A DNA stretch of 64,000 nt from Burkholderia oklahomensis C6786 (GTDB taxonomy: Bacteria > Pseudomonadota > Gammaproteobacteria > Burkholderiales > Burkholderiaceae), in NCBI RefSeq assembly GCF_000959365.1, contig NZ_CP009555.1:3596001-3660000 (forward strand). The letters are read 5' to 3'. Both the position numbers and the translations under genes were made by a program. Below, one piece after another: positions 11,521 through 21,685 of the stretch (position 1 is the stretch's first letter; every line of letters begins with the position of its first letter). The notes beneath the pieces were generated by a model. It made no database searches and was not told the origin of the DNA. It saw only the letters and a program-made list of their open reading frames with translations.

Positions 11521-11748
11521 TACGTCCTCTTTACAAGCGCCGGAAGAATCGCGCGGCAAGAGGGTAGGCGCGCCGCCTTCGCCCGGCTATCATGACGCCC
11601 CGTCGCGGCGGGAAGCGTCACGACCCCATGCTACACTTGGCTCGCCGCCGCCAGTGGTGCGCTGACAACACCAGTGGGCGGCATTTTTGCGTGCCCAGTT
11701 AGAATAGCGCTCGATTTTCCGACCCCAGCACGGATTTATACCGCTTTT

Positions 11749-13641
11749 ATGACCGACACGAATCACTCGTCCACGCGCCAGCATTCGCTGCAATCGCTCG
11801 CGATCGCCGCAATCGGCGTGGTTTTCGGCGACATCGGCACGAGCCCGCTGTACTCGCTCAAGGAAGCGTTCAGTCCGGCCCATGGCATTCCTCTCACGCA
11901 AAGCTCGATTCTCGGTGTGATCTCGCTGCTGTTCTGGGCGATCATTCTCGTCGTCGGCATCAAGTACGTGCTGTTCGTGATGCGCGCGGACAACAACGGT
12001 GAAGGCGGGGTGCTCGCGCTGATGGCGCTGTCGCTGCGGCCGCTGAATCCGAAGTCCCGCATCACCGGGCTCATGATGGCGCTCGGCATATTCGGCGCGT
12101 GCATGTTCTACGGCGACGCGGTGATCACGCCGGCGATCTCGGTGATGTCCGCGGTCGAGGGCCTCGAGGTCGCGGCGCCGCAGCTGTCGCATCTTGTGCT
12201 GCCGATCACGATCGTGATCCTGATCGCGCTGTTCTGGATCCAGCGGCACGGCACGGCGATGGTCGGCAAGCTGTTCGGCCCGATCATGGTGCTCTGGTTC
12301 GTCACGATCGCGGTGCTCGGCGTCTATCACATTGCGCGCGCGCCGATGGTCGTCGCGGCGATCAATCCGTACTACGCGTTCTCGTTCATGTCCGAGCACG
12401 TGCTGCTCGCATACGTGGTGCTCGGTTCCGTCGTGCTCGTGCTGACGGGCGCGGAGGCGCTCTACGCGGACATGGGCCACTTCGGCGCGAAGCCGATCCG
12501 GCTCGCCGCGTACGTGCTCGTGATGCCGTCGCTCGTGATCAACTACTTCGGCCAGGGCGCGCTGCTGCTCCTCGATCCGAAGGCGATCGAGAATCCGTTC
12601 TTCCTGCTCGCGCCGCAGTGGGCGGCGCTGCCGCTCGTCGTGCTGTCGACGGTCGCGACCGTGATCGCGTCGCAGGCGGTGATCTCGGGCGCGTATTCGC
12701 TGACGAGCCAGGCGATCCAGCTCGGCTACGTGCCGCGGATGAAGATCCTGCACACGTCCGACCTCGCGATCGGCCAGATCTACGTGCCGGTCGTCAACTG
12801 GCTGCTGTTGTTCGTGATCCTCTGCATCGTGATCGGCTTCAAGAGCTCCGACAATCTCGCGGCCGCGTACGGCATCGCGGTGACGGCGACGATGGTGATC
12901 ACGACGATCCTCGCCGCCGTCGTGATGGTGAAGGTCTGGAACTGGAACAAGCTGCTCGTCTCGCTCATCATCGGCGTGTTTCTCGTCGTCGATCTCGGCT
13001 TCTTCGGCGCAAACCTGCTGAAGGTCGAACAGGGCGGCTGGCTGCCGCTCGGCATCGGCGCGATGCTGTTCTTCCTGCTGATGACCTGGTACAAGGGGCG
13101 TCACATCGTCAAGGAGCGCACCGCGGCCGACGGCATCCCGCTTGCGCCGTTCCTGCAGGGGCTGCTCGCACATCCGCCGCATCGCGTGTCGGGCACCGCG
13201 ATCTATCTGACCGGCAACGACAAGCTCGTGCCGGTGAGCCTGCTGCACAACCTGAAGCACAACAAGGTGCTGCACGAGCGCACGCTGTTCCTCACGTTCG
13301 TCACGCGCGACATTCCGTATGTGAAGGATGACGAACGAGTGACGATCCAAGACGCTGGCGAGGGGCTCTACATCGTCAAGGCGGAGTACGGCTTCAACGA
13401 GACGCCGGACGTGAAGGCGGTGCTCGAGGAAGTCGCGCGCCAGCGCGGCATCACGTTCGAGCTGATGGATACGTCGTTCTTCCTCGCGCGCGAGACGGTC
13501 GTGCCGACCCATCTGCCCGGCATGTCGATCTGGCGCGAGCGCGTGTTCGCGTGGATGCACCAGAACGCCGCGAAGCCGACCGACTTCTTCTCGATTCCCG
13601 CCAACCGCGTCGTCGAGCTCGGCACGAAGATCGAGATCTGA
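11749..13641 (+). CDS. kup: Low-affinity potassium transporter Kup
   Basis: The 630-residue Kup/HAK family K+ uptake protein has an N-terminal block [15 protein letters not shown], about twelve hydrophobic segments to around residue 460, and a cytoplasmic C-terminal domain. The ATG at 11749 (MTDTNHSS) is chosen because the preceding in-frame codons overlap a TAGAAT promoter-like element (11700-11705) and a hairpin. It probably has its own promoter, since a strong terminator lies upstream. Confidence 0.95.
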   Translation: MTDTNHSSTRQHSLQSLAIAAIGVVFGDIGTSPLYSLKEAFSPAHGIPLTQSSILGVISLLFWAIILVVGIKYVLFVMRADNNGEGGVLALMALSLRPLNPKSRITGLMMALGIFGACMFYGDAVITPAISVMSAVEGLEVAAPQLSHLVLPITIVILIALFWIQRHGTAMVGKLFGPIMVLWFVTIAVLGVYHIARAPMVVAAINPYYAFSFMSEHVLLAYVVLGSVVLVLTGAEALYADMGHFGAKPIRLAAYVLVMPSLVINYFGQGALLLLDPKAIENPFFLLAPQWAALPLVVLSTVATVIASQAVISGAYSLTSQAIQLGYVPRMKILHTSDLAIGQIYVPVVNWLLLFVILCIVIGFKSSDNLAAAYGIAVTATMVITTILAAVVMVKVWNWNKLLVSLIIGVFLVVDLGFFGANLLKVEQGGWLPLGIGAMLFFLLMTWYKGRHIVKERTAADGIPLAPFLQGLLAHPPHRVSGTAIYLTGNDKLVPVSLLHNLKHNKVLHERTLFLTFVTRDIPYVKDDERVTIQDAGEGLYIVKAEYGFNETPDVKAVLEEVARQRGITFELMDTSFFLARETVVPTHLPGMSIWRERVFAWMHQNAAKPTDFFSIPANRVVELGTKIEI

Positions 13642-13734
13642 GCAACGCATGCCGCGCCGTTCGTCGTCGAGCGGCGCGGCTCGACGCATGAGCGGCGTTG
13701 AGCCGCTTGCCGGCCTCGACCGGCGCCGCAACCG

Positions 13735-13760
13735 CAAAAAAGCCCGCATCGATGCGGGCT
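13735..13760 (-). terminator. Rho-independent terminator on the minus strand
   Basis: The perfect 20-base palindrome AGCCCGCATCGATGCGGGCT at 13741-13760 is followed, on the minus strand, by a run of six T. It points the same way as tex, the next minus-strand gene, which ends about 1 kb away at 14788. The IS remnant lies between the two. Confidence 0.8.
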
Positions 13761-14787
13761 CGAGAGATGGTCACCTCCACCCTGCACGCAGGTTACGCTG
13801 TAGGGTGTTTTTGTTTCTGGAGGCCATCATGCAGCGCGTCGCGCTGGTTGGAATCGATCTGGGCAGGCATTCGTTTCACCTTCACGGGCGGGGTCGGCAT
13901 GGCAAGGCCGTGTTTCGCAAGAAGGTGAGCCGCAAGCAGTGGATCGAGTGCTTTGCCGCATTTCACGTCTGCAAGGTGGTCAGGGAAGCCTGCGCCGGGC
14001 TCGCAAACTGGCCGGCGCCGGGCAGCAGGTCAAGCTCATCTCGCCGCAATTCGTGCGTCCCTTCGTCAAGAGCAACAAGAACGGCTTCGTGGATGCCGAG
14101 GCGATCTGTGAGGCGGCTTCGTGCCCGTCCATGCGCTTTGTCACATCGAAAACCGGATCGCAACAAGCGCTGTCAGCACTGCATCGGGTTCGCGAATCGC
14201 TGATCCGCGACCGCACGAAGGCCGTCAACCAGATGCATGGCTTTCTGCTCGAATTCGGCATCGGCCTGCCGATCGGTCAGCCAGTCGACAAGAGCATCCG
14301 GCGTCTGCTGGTGCGATGCGCTCGTGCCTGCATGCAGCGGCTCGACCGCCAGAGCGGTCGATTGGCCGACTGGGGGCGCACCATGCTCACGCAACGGCAC
14401 GCCAATGTGGTCGCCTGCGCGTTGGCAAACAAGCTCATGCGTACCGCTAGGGCACGGGCGAGCCGCCACACTGCCTTCAATGCGGGAACGAGCGTCATGC
14501 CAGCCTGAGCGCTCGATTCCGCATCACGTTTTACCGTAGTCCACCCACCTGGTTTTGCGATCGCTGAAATTGGATGACGTGAACACCGGCCTGACGGACA
14601 ACCTGTCAATGGAATCGGCTTTCGAAGCCGAGGGCTTTTTCAGGGCCCTCGGGCGCGATTCTCATCATGGCGCGGGGAGCAATCCCCACAACGACGCCGG
14701 ATAGATTTAGGCAAGCCAACCGCATCATCAAAGATCAGTCTTGCAAAAACCGGGGGGGCGATAGATTTCATTGCGGGCGACGCGCGC
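13761..14787 (+). mobile_element. Remnant of an IS110-family insertion sequence
   Basis: The segment between the palindromic terminator and the tex stop codon carries the decayed transposase plus about 70 bases of upstream and 280 bases of downstream non-coding DNA. Exact ends cannot be set because IS110-family elements have no clear terminal inverted repeats; the limits given are the outermost plausible ones. The long 3' non-coding stretch includes stem-loops at 14615-14631 and 14628-14650. Confidence 0.6.
13829..14508 (+). pseudogene. IS110-family transposase, frameshifted and internally deleted
   Basis: The N-terminal part starts at ATG 13829 (MQRVALVGIDLGRHSFHLHG, the DEDD/RuvC-like domain with its first Asp) and runs to about 13995. 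The frame is then lost and coding resumes in the +2-shifted frame (KLAGAGQQVKLISPQFVRPFVKSNK). Near 14280 the sequence jumps from LLEFGIGLPIGQPV straight to RRLLVRCARACMQRL, so roughly the central third of the normal 330-340-residue protein, including most of the Tnp20 domain and its catalytic Ser region, is missing. The C-terminus ends at TGA 14506-14508. A GGAGG-like site precedes the ATG. The gene cannot encode an active enzyme. Confidence 0.85.
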
Positions 14788-17112
14788 TCAGCGCTGCTGC
14801 TTGAGCTTTGCGAACGCGGCGGCCATCGCGCCCGCCGGCTCCGGTTCGCGCGCGCGCGGCGGACGGTTGCCGCCGCGCATTCCGCCGCGTTCCGCGCCGC
14901 CGCTGCCCGCTGCACTCGGCGCCGCGTCGTCGTCGAGGCGCATCGTCAGCGAGATCCGCTGGCGCTTCACGTCGACGTCGAGCACTTTCACCTTGACGAC
15001 CTGGCCCGCCTTCACGACTTCGTGAGGATCCTTGACGAATTTCGTCGACATCGCGGACACGTGGACGAGCCCGTCCTGATGGACGCCAATGTCGACGAAC
15101 GCGCCGAACGCTGCGACGTTCGTCACGACGCCTTCGAGCACCATGCCCGGCGTGAGGTCCGACACTTTCTCGACGCCTTCGCGGAACGTCGCGGTCTTGA
15201 ATTCGGGGCGCGGATCGCGGCCCGGCTTCTCGAGCTCGGAGAGAATGTCGCGCACCGTCGGCAGACCGAAGCGTTCGTCGACGAATTCGGTGGGCGACAG
15301 GCCCGCGAGCGCGTCGCGGCTGCCGAGCACGTCGTCGATGCGCTTCTGGATCTTCGCGAGCATCCGTTCGACGACGGGGTACGCTTCCGGGTGCACCGAC
15401 GAGCGATCGAGCGGGTTCTCGCCGCCGTTGATGCGCAGGAAGCCCGCGGCCTGCTCGAACGTCTTGTCGCCGAGGCGCGGCACGCGGCGCAGGTGCTCGC
15501 GCGACGGGAACGGGCCGTTCGCGTCGCGATAGTCGACGATGTTGCGCGCGAGCGTCGCATTGAGGCCCGACACGCGCGCAAGAAGGGCGGCCGACGCGGT
15601 GTTCGCGTCGACGCCGACCGCGTTCACGCAATCCTCGACGACTGCATCGAGCGAGCGCGCGAGCTCGCGCTGATTCACATCATGCTGATACTGGCCGACG
15701 CCGATCGCCTTCGGCTCGATCTTCACGAGCTCGGCAAGCGGGTCCTGCAGCCGGCGCGCGATCGACACCGCGCCGCGCAGCGACACGTCGAGTTCCGGGA
15801 ATTCCTTGGCCGCGAGCTCCGACGCCGAGTAGACGGACGCGCCCGCTTCGGATACGACGATCTTCTGCAGACCGAGCGCCGGGTGCTTCGCGATCAGCTC
15901 GCTCGCGAGCTTGTCGGTCTCGCGCGATGCGGTGCCGTTGCCGATGCTGACGAGCTCGGCCTGCGTCTGCGCGGCGATGCGCGCGAGCTTCGCGAGCGAG
16001 CCGTCCCAGTCGCGGCGCGGCTCGTGCGGGTAGATCGTGTCGGTCGCGAGCAGCTTGCCGGTGCGGTCGACGACCGCGACCTTCACGCCCGTGCGCAGGC
16101 CGGGGTCGAGACCGATCACGGCCTTCGGGCCCGCGGGCGCGGCGAGCAGCAGATCCTTCAGATTGCGCGCGAACACGCGGATCGCCTCATGCTCGGCCGT
16201 CTCGCGCAACTGCGTGAGCAGTTCGGTCTCGATGTGCGGCTGCACCTTCACGCGCCAGCACCAGCGGCACACGTCGGACAGCCACTTGTCGGCCGGGCGG
16301 TTCTGGTTCGCGATCCCGAAATGGCGCGCGATCATCGCCTCGCCCGGATGCGGCACTTGCGCGTCGAGCTCTTCGCCGAGCCCGAGCTTGACGGTCAGCA
16401 CGCCGGCGTTGCGGCCGCGGAACAGCGCGAGCGCGCGGTGCGACGGCACCGTCTTGATCGTTTCCGAGTAGTCGTAGTAGTCGCGGAATTTCTCGCCTTC
16501 CTCGCCTTCCTTGCCCTCGACGACGGCCGACGACACGACGCCGCGCTCGAACAGGTAGTCGCGCAGCTTGCCGAGCAGCTCGGCCGTCTCGCCGAATTGC
16601 TCGGACAGGATGTCGCGCGCGCCGTCGAGCGCCGCCTTCACGTCGGCGACGCCCTTGTCGGCGTCCACGTATGCGGCGGCTTCCGTTTGCGGATCGAGGA
16701 GCGGGTTCGCGAGTAGCGCCTGCGCGAGCGGCTCGAGCCCCGCTTCGCGGGCGATCTGCGCGCGCGTGCGGCGCTTCGGCTTGTAGGGCAGGTACAGATC
16801 CTCGAGCGTCTGCTTGCTGTCGGCCGCTTCGATCGCCGCGCGCAGCTCGTCGGTCAGCTTGCCTTGCTCGTCGATGCTCGCGATGATCGTCGCGCGCCGC
16901 TCTTCGAGCTCGCGCAGATACAGGAGGCGTTCTTCGAGCTGGCGCAGCTGCGTGTCGTCCAGGTTGCCCGTGACCTCCTTCCGGTAGCGGGCGATGAACG
17001 GAACGGTGGAGCCTTCGTCGAGGAGTTGCACCGCTGCGGCGACCTGCCTGGGCTGGACCGCCAGTTCGTCGGCGATGCGCTGTACGATCTTGAGTGCTAC
17101 GGTTTCCGTCAT
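14788..17112 (-). CDS. tex: Tex-family RNA-binding transcription accessory protein
   Basis: The 774-residue Tex protein has an N-terminal helical region, a YqgF-like RNase H-fold domain ([17 protein letters not shown] near residue 340), helix-hairpin-helix motifs (about 500-580) and a C-terminal S1 domain ([22 protein letters not shown]). Tex binds RNA and affects transcription and toxin expression in Bordetella. The ATG at 17112 ([10 protein letters not shown]) is preferred over an upstream in-frame Met. After the S1 domain is a Gly/Arg/Ala-rich tail. It is convergent with the IS remnant and kup. Confidence 0.93.
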   Translation of the reverse strand: MTETVALKIVQRIADELAVQPRQVAAAVQLLDEGSTVPFIARYRKEVTGNLDDTQLRQLEERLLYLRELEERRATIIASIDEQGKLTDELRAAIEAADSKQTLEDLYLPYKPKRRTRAQIAREAGLEPLAQALLANPLLDPQTEAAAYVDADKGVADVKAALDGARDILSEQFGETAELLGKLRDYLFERGVVSSAVVEGKEGEEGEKFRDYYDYSETIKTVPSHRALALFRGRNAGVLTVKLGLGEELDAQVPHPGEAMIARHFGIANQNRPADKWLSDVCRWCWRVKVQPHIETELLTQLRETAEHEAIRVFARNLKDLLLAAPAGPKAVIGLDPGLRTGVKVAVVDRTGKLLATDTIYPHEPRRDWDGSLAKLARIAAQTQAELVSIGNGTASRETDKLASELIAKHPALGLQKIVVSEAGASVYSASELAAKEFPELDVSLRGAVSIARRLQDPLAELVKIEPKAIGVGQYQHDVNQRELARSLDAVVEDCVNAVGVDANTASAALLARVSGLNATLARNIVDYRDANGPFPSREHLRRVPRLGDKTFEQAAGFLRINGGENPLDRSSVHPEAYPVVERMLAKIQKRIDDVLGSRDALAGLSPTEFVDERFGLPTVRDILSELEKPGRDPRPEFKTATFREGVEKVSDLTPGMVLEGVVTNVAAFGAFVDIGVHQDGLVHVSAMSTKFVKDPHEVVKAGQVVKVKVLDVDVKRQRISLTMRLDDDAAPSAAGSGGAERGGMRGGNRPPRAREPEPAGAMAAAFAKLKQQR

Positions 17113-17252
17113 GTCGTGATGTGCGTCTGCTGCCTGCTGAAATCGCCCGGTCCGGCCGGCTGCGCCCTCGAGCCGGGGTGGGCGGGTGAATGGAGCGGGG
17201 CATTTTGCCATAAATGCAAAAGGGGCTAGCCGCGGGTGTTAGAATTTCACCC

Positions 17253-18011
17253 ATGACCCGCAGCTTTCCTACGACGTTGCCTACCTCCCGATTCTCCGTT
17301 GTCGCGTTCGCCGCAGCGCTTGCGGCGACGCTGTCCTGCGCGCCCGTCGCCGGCATCGCGCAGATATCCGAATCCGCCACCGCAGCGCCTGTCGCCGCCG
17401 CATCCGATGCGGGCACGTTTGCTGCGCCAGCGAATTTCGATGCGCGTCAAAAAGTGCTCAATCAACGCACGGCGGAAAACGATTATCGTTATGCGGTGGC
17501 CCAGCACGACTGCTACAGCACGTTTTTTGTCAATCGTTGCCTGGACAAGGCGCGCGAGACGATGCGCGCCGAGCGCGCGAGCATCAGCCAGGAACAGCTG
17601 GCGCTCGACGACGAGCAGCGCGCGGTGCGTGCGCAGGAGCGCGACCGGCAGCTGGCGCTGAAGGAGGCCGGCCGCCAGGCGCAAGCGCCGCAGCGGGCGG
17701 CCGACGAAAAAGCGAGCGCGGCCGCATACGAAAGCAAGCAGCAGCAAAACGCGCTGAAGCGCGCGGAACGCGACGCGCAGGCGCCGCAGCGCGCGGCGGA
17801 CCAGAAGGCCTATGACGCGAAGCAGGCCGAGTTCCAGCGCAAGCTCGATGCAGCGCATGCGCAAGCGGCGAAGGACGCGCAGCAGCGCGCGGAGAACGCC
17901 GGGCGCTACGAACAGAAGCAGCGTGACGCGGCGCAGCACAAGGCCGACGTCGAGGAGCGCCAGCGGCAGGCCGCCGAGAAGGCGCAGCAGAAGCAGCAAC
18001 AGCAGCAGTAA
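17253..18011 (+). CDS. Exported Ala/Gln-rich coiled-coil protein of unknown function
   Basis: The 252-residue product begins with a signal peptide (about residues 1-37, hydrophobic core VVAFAAALAATL) and continues as an almost uninterrupted charged helix rich in Ala, Gln, Arg, Glu and Lys. A unit containing QAQAPQRAADxK occurs twice, about 35 residues apart, showing internal duplication. It ends in a run of Gln. Two cysteines (HDCYSTFFVNRC) lie near residues 85-95. The family is not recognised; a periplasmic or envelope-associated role is only inferred from the signal peptide. The start at 17253 is chosen because it places the signal peptide at the N-terminus. Confidence 0.75.
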   Translation: MTRSFPTTLPTSRFSVVAFAAALAATLSCAPVAGIAQISESATAAPVAAASDAGTFAAPANFDARQKVLNQRTAENDYRYAVAQHDCYSTFFVNRCLDKARETMRAERASISQEQLALDDEQRAVRAQERDRQLALKEAGRQAQAPQRAADEKASAAAYESKQQQNALKRAERDAQAPQRAADQKAYDAKQAEFQRKLDAAHAQAAKDAQQRAENAGRYEQKQRDAAQHKADVEERQRQAAEKAQQKQQQQQ

Positions 18012-18120
18012 CGGCCAAGCAGCAGGGGCGGTAACGCGGTACGTTGGGTAGTGGTTTCGCAAGGCAATCTCGGGCATGCGGGCGGCTCGGCCGGCATGCT
18101 GGTTCAGTGAGGAGGCGAGT

Positions 18121-18336
18121 ATGCAAACCCGTTTGGCGGAAACGCAACAGGAACTGTACAACCGACTGGCGTCGTTGCAGGAGCTGCACAGGCAGCTTGC
18201 CCGCGAGATCGAGCTGAAGGAGGGTCGTTCCGATATCGACGACCTGGCGCTGCACCGGCTGAAGAAGGAAAAGCTGCTGGCCAAAGACAAAATCATCATG
18301 CTGCAATCGCAGCTCGAACCGGATAAGCGCGCTTAG
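18121..18336 (+). CDS. YdcH-like DUF465 small coiled-coil protein
   Basis: The 71-residue helical protein has the LHRLKKEKLLAKDKIIMLQ segment characteristic of the DUF465/YdcH family, whose function is unknown. The ATG at 18121 follows a GAGGAGG ribosome-binding site 7 bases upstream, which decides this start over one 15 codons earlier. Confidence 0.82.
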   Translation: MQTRLAETQQELYNRLASLQELHRQLAREIELKEGRSDIDDLALHRLKKEKLLAKDKIIMLQSQLEPDKRA

Positions 18337-18395
18337 GCGCGGCCCTGGCAAGCGCCGGCGCCGCGGCAAGCGCCGGATACTAGGAACCGCTTGCC

Positions 18396-20651
18396 TTGAA
18401 TTCACCGCTTGATGCCAATTCCGACGCGCGGCGCGACGAGTCGTCCGCCGCGCGCTCACGCACGTCCGACGCCGGGGCGGCGGCCGGAGCGTACACGCCG
18501 AGCGTGAAACGCATCAACGAGCTCGACGCCATTTTCGGCGACGGCGGCCTGCTCGCGCGCGCGCTCGACGGCTATCGTCCGCGCGCGTCGCAGATCGACA
18601 TGGCGCGCGCCGTCGCCGCCGCGATGGAAGCGTCGGGCAAGCTGATGCCCGAGCCCGAGATCTTCGAGACGCGCAAGCGTCCCGCGCGGCGCCTGCAGGA
18701 CGGCGCGTCCGCCGGCCGCGATGGAGCGCCCGCCGCGTCGTCCGGCGACGAAAGAGCCGACAACGGCGACAACACGCTGATCGTCGAGGCCGGCACCGGC
18801 ACCGGCAAGACCTACGCGTATCTCGTCCCGGCGATGCTCTGGGGTGGCAAGGTGATCGTGTCGACGGGCACGAAGCACCTGCAGGATCAACTGTTCCAGC
18901 GCGACATCCCGACGGTGCGCGACGCGCTCGCGGTGCCCGTGACGGTCGCGATGCTCAAGGGCCGCGCGAACTACCTGTGCCATTACTATCTGCAGCGCAC
19001 GGCCGACAACGGCCGCCTGCCGTCGAGGCAAGACACCGCGTACCTGCAGGACATCGTCCGCTTCGCGAAGCTCACGAAGAGCGGCGACAAGGCCGAGCTC
19101 GCGAGCGTGCCGGAGACGTCGCCCGTGTGGTCGATGGTCACGTCGACCCGCGACAACTGCCTCGGCCAGGAATGCCCGCATTACAAGGACTGCTTCGTGA
19201 TGCAGGCGCGCCGCGAGGCGCAGCAGGCGGACATCGTCGTCGTCAATCATCACCTGTTCTTCGCGGACATCATGCTGCGCGATACCGGGATGGCCGAGCT
19301 GCTGCCGAGTGCGAACACGATCGTCTTCGACGAAGCACATCAACTGCCCGAGACCGCGACGCTCTTTTTCGGCGAGACGCTGTCGACGACGCAGATGCTC
19401 GAGCTCGCGCGCGACTCGGTCGTCGAGGGCCTCGCGCATGCGCGCGACGCGGTCGAATGGGTGAAGCTCGGCGGCGCGCTTGAGCGTGCCGCGCGCGACG
19501 TGCGGCTCGCGTTCGCCGACGACGGCATCGTGCGCATGTCGCTCGCGCAGCTGGGCGACGGCCATCCGCTTTTCGGCGCACTCGATGCGGTCGAAGCGGC
19601 GCTCGACGCGTTGTCGACCGCGCTCGCCGGGCAGGCGGAGCGCGCCGAGTCGATTGCGGCATGCCAGCGCCGCGCGCGCGAACTGCAGGATCTGCTCGCG
19701 GGCTGGGTCGCGCCCGGCGAGAAAAAAGACGCAGCCGATGCGCAAGCCGCCGCGGAAGCGGGCGAGCGCGGCGATCCGAACGAAAAGGTGCGCTGGGTCG
19801 AAGTATTCGCGCATACGGTCCAGCTGCACGAGACGCCGCTGTCCGTCGCGCCGATCTTCGCGAAGCAGCGCGCGGGCGTGCCTCGCGCGTGGATCTTCAC
19901 GTCGGCGACGCTGTCGGTGCGCGGCGACTTCACGCACTACGCGGCGCAGATGGGCCTCGATGCGCGCCGCTCGATGACGCTGCCGAGCCCGTTCGACTAT
20001 CAAACGCAAGGACTCCTGTACGTGCCGCGGAACCTGCCGCAGCCGTCGTCGCCCGTGTTCACCGACGCGGTGTTCGACGCCGCGCTGCCGGCGATCGAGG
20101 CGTCGGGCGGCGGCGTGTTCGTGCTGTGCACGACGCTGCGCGCGGTCGACCGGATCGCGGCGAAGCTGCGCGACACGATCGAGGCGCGCGGCTGGGACAC
20201 GCCGCTCCTCGTGCAGGGCGATGCGAGCCGCACCGAGCTGCTCGATCGGTTCCGTGCGTACGGCAACGCGATTCTCGTCGGCAGCCAGAGTTTCTGGGAA
20301 GGCGTCGACGTGCGAGGCGACGCGCTGTCGCTCGTCGTGATCGACAAGCTGCCGTTCGCGCCGCCCGACGATCCGGTGCTGGCCGCGCGGCTCGATGCGC
20401 TGACGAAAAAGGGATTGAGCCCGTTCGCCGTTCATCAACTGCCGCAGGCCGTCATCACGCTGAAGCAGGGCGCGGGCCGGCTGATTCGCGCGGAGACGGA
20501 TCGCGGCGTGCTGATGATCTGCGACACGCGCCTCGTCGACAAGCCGTACGGCCGGCGCATCTGGCAGAGCCTGCCGCCCTTCAAGCGCACGCGCGAGATC
20601 GACGTCGTGCGCGAATTCTTCACCGAGCGGCGCGAGGCCGAGCAGGCATAG
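18396..20651 (+). CDS. DinG/YoaA-type ATP-dependent DNA helicase
   Basis: The 751-residue superfamily 2 helicase of the XPD/DinG group has Walker A EAGTGTGKT at residues 131-139, four cysteines (195, 255, 260, 266) placed to hold a 4Fe-4S cluster, the DEAH box at 312-315 and C-terminal helicase motifs ending with QGAGRLIR. It is probably a 5'-3' helicase in repair or replication-fork maintenance. The start is TTG 18396 (MNSPLDANSD). Between the Q-motif-like region and Walker A is a low-complexity insert (about residues 93-125). It is convergent with bamD and shares its terminator. Confidence 0.9.
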   Translation: MNSPLDANSDARRDESSAARSRTSDAGAAAGAYTPSVKRINELDAIFGDGGLLARALDGYRPRASQIDMARAVAAAMEASGKLMPEPEIFETRKRPARRLQDGASAGRDGAPAASSGDERADNGDNTLIVEAGTGTGKTYAYLVPAMLWGGKVIVSTGTKHLQDQLFQRDIPTVRDALAVPVTVAMLKGRANYLCHYYLQRTADNGRLPSRQDTAYLQDIVRFAKLTKSGDKAELASVPETSPVWSMVTSTRDNCLGQECPHYKDCFVMQARREAQQADIVVVNHHLFFADIMLRDTGMAELLPSANTIVFDEAHQLPETATLFFGETLSTTQMLELARDSVVEGLAHARDAVEWVKLGGALERAARDVRLAFADDGIVRMSLAQLGDGHPLFGALDAVEAALDALSTALAGQAERAESIAACQRRARELQDLLAGWVAPGEKKDAADAQAAAEAGERGDPNEKVRWVEVFAHTVQLHETPLSVAPIFAKQRAGVPRAWIFTSATLSVRGDFTHYAAQMGLDARRSMTLPSPFDYQTQGLLYVPRNLPQPSSPVFTDAVFDAALPAIEASGGGVFVLCTTLRAVDRIAAKLRDTIEARGWDTPLLVQGDASRTELLDRFRAYGNAILVGSQSFWEGVDVRGDALSLVVIDKLPFAPPDDPVLAARLDALTKKGLSPFAVHQLPQAVITLKQGAGRLIRAETDRGVLMICDTRLVDKPYGRRIWQSLPPFKRTREIDVVREFFTERREAEQA

Positions 20652-20753
20652 GCAAGGGCGCCCAGGCGCGTCGTCGACGACGGCCGCGGCGGCGCGTGGC
20701 GCGCGACGCGGCCGGCGCAGTCATCGCGACATGGATCGAAGGCGTGCAAAAAG

Positions 20754-20782
20754 AAAAACCCGGCTCGACAGGCCGGGTTTTT
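20754..20782. terminator. Bidirectional terminator between the helicase gene and bamD
   Basis: AAAAACCCGGC / GCCGGGTTTTT with a 7-base loop; A and T runs on both sides allow it to serve both converging genes. Confidence 0.9.
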
Positions 20783-20807
20783 CTTTGCCGCGTCGACCGC
20801 GCGACGC

Positions 20808-21650
20808 TCAGAATTGCCACCACGACTTCTTCGCGCCCGGCCGTGCGCGGCCCGTGACGTACGGGCTGTCCGGGAACGTCGACGCGAGCACGCGCTTCGT
20901 GTCGTCGGCGAGCTGGGGCTGATTCAGCTTCGCGTACGACAGCATCATGATGTGCAGTGCGTCCTCGATCGCGGGTGCGTTCTTGTATTCCTTGATCGCG
21001 AGCTGCGCGCGGTTGATCGCCGCGACGTACGCGCCGCGCCGATAGTAGTAGTCGGCCGAGTGCACTTCGTGCGATGCGAGCGCGTTGACGATGTAGCGCA
21101 TTCGCGCGGCCGCGTCCGGCGCGTACTTGCTTTTCGGATAGCGGTCGACGACGACCTTGAATGCGTCATACGATTCGCGCAGCGCCTGCGGATCGCGCTC
21201 GCTCATGTCCTGGCCGGAGAAGCGGCCGAAGAGACCGAGGTCGTCGTTGAAGTGGATCATCCCCTTCAGGTAGTACGCGTAGGCAATATCAGGGTGATCC
21301 GGGTGGAGCTGGATGAAGCGGTCGATCGCCTGGTCGGCCGCGGCCGCTTCGTTGTCCTTCCAGTTGCAGTAGGCGACGTTGATCTGCGCCTGCTGCGCGA
21401 AATGGCCGAACGGATCGCGGCCCTGCAGCGCTTCGAAGTATTTCGCGCACTTGCCCCAGTCGCCGCCCGTCAATGCATCCTGAGCCTCTGAGTATAATTT
21501 GTTGTTCGACCAGGCTGCCGTCTCATCGGTCTTCTGCGGCAAGCCGTGGCAGCCCGCGACGAGCGCCGCGGCCGCAGCCAGCGCGGCCCAGGCTGCCGCA
21601 GGTTTCGCGACGCGTTTGGTCGAATGCATCATGGTGAATAGGGCTCGCAT
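20808..21650 (-). CDS. bamD: Outer membrane protein assembly factor BamD
   Basis: The 280-residue lipoprotein has a signal peptide ending in the lipobox LVAGC (acylated Cys at residue 34) and TPR repeats (YSEAQDALTGGDWGKCAKYFEALQGRDPFG and following). BamD is the essential lipoprotein of the BAM complex. The start ATG at 21650 is preceded by AGGAC. Its start lies only 35 bases from the divergent rluD start, so the two promoters must overlap each other or the neighbouring coding region. Confidence 0.95.
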   Translation of the reverse strand: MRALFTMMHSTKRVAKPAAAWAALAAAAALVAGCHGLPQKTDETAAWSNNKLYSEAQDALTGGDWGKCAKYFEALQGRDPFGHFAQQAQINVAYCNWKDNEAAAADQAIDRFIQLHPDHPDIAYAYYLKGMIHFNDDLGLFGRFSGQDMSERDPQALRESYDAFKVVVDRYPKSKYAPDAAARMRYIVNALASHEVHSADYYYRRGAYVAAINRAQLAIKEYKNAPAIEDALHIMMLSYAKLNQPQLADDTKRVLASTFPDSPYVTGRARPGAKKSWWQF

Positions 21651-21685
21651 TGTCCTAGCTTCAAGTCTCAAGTGACCCAGTCTAA

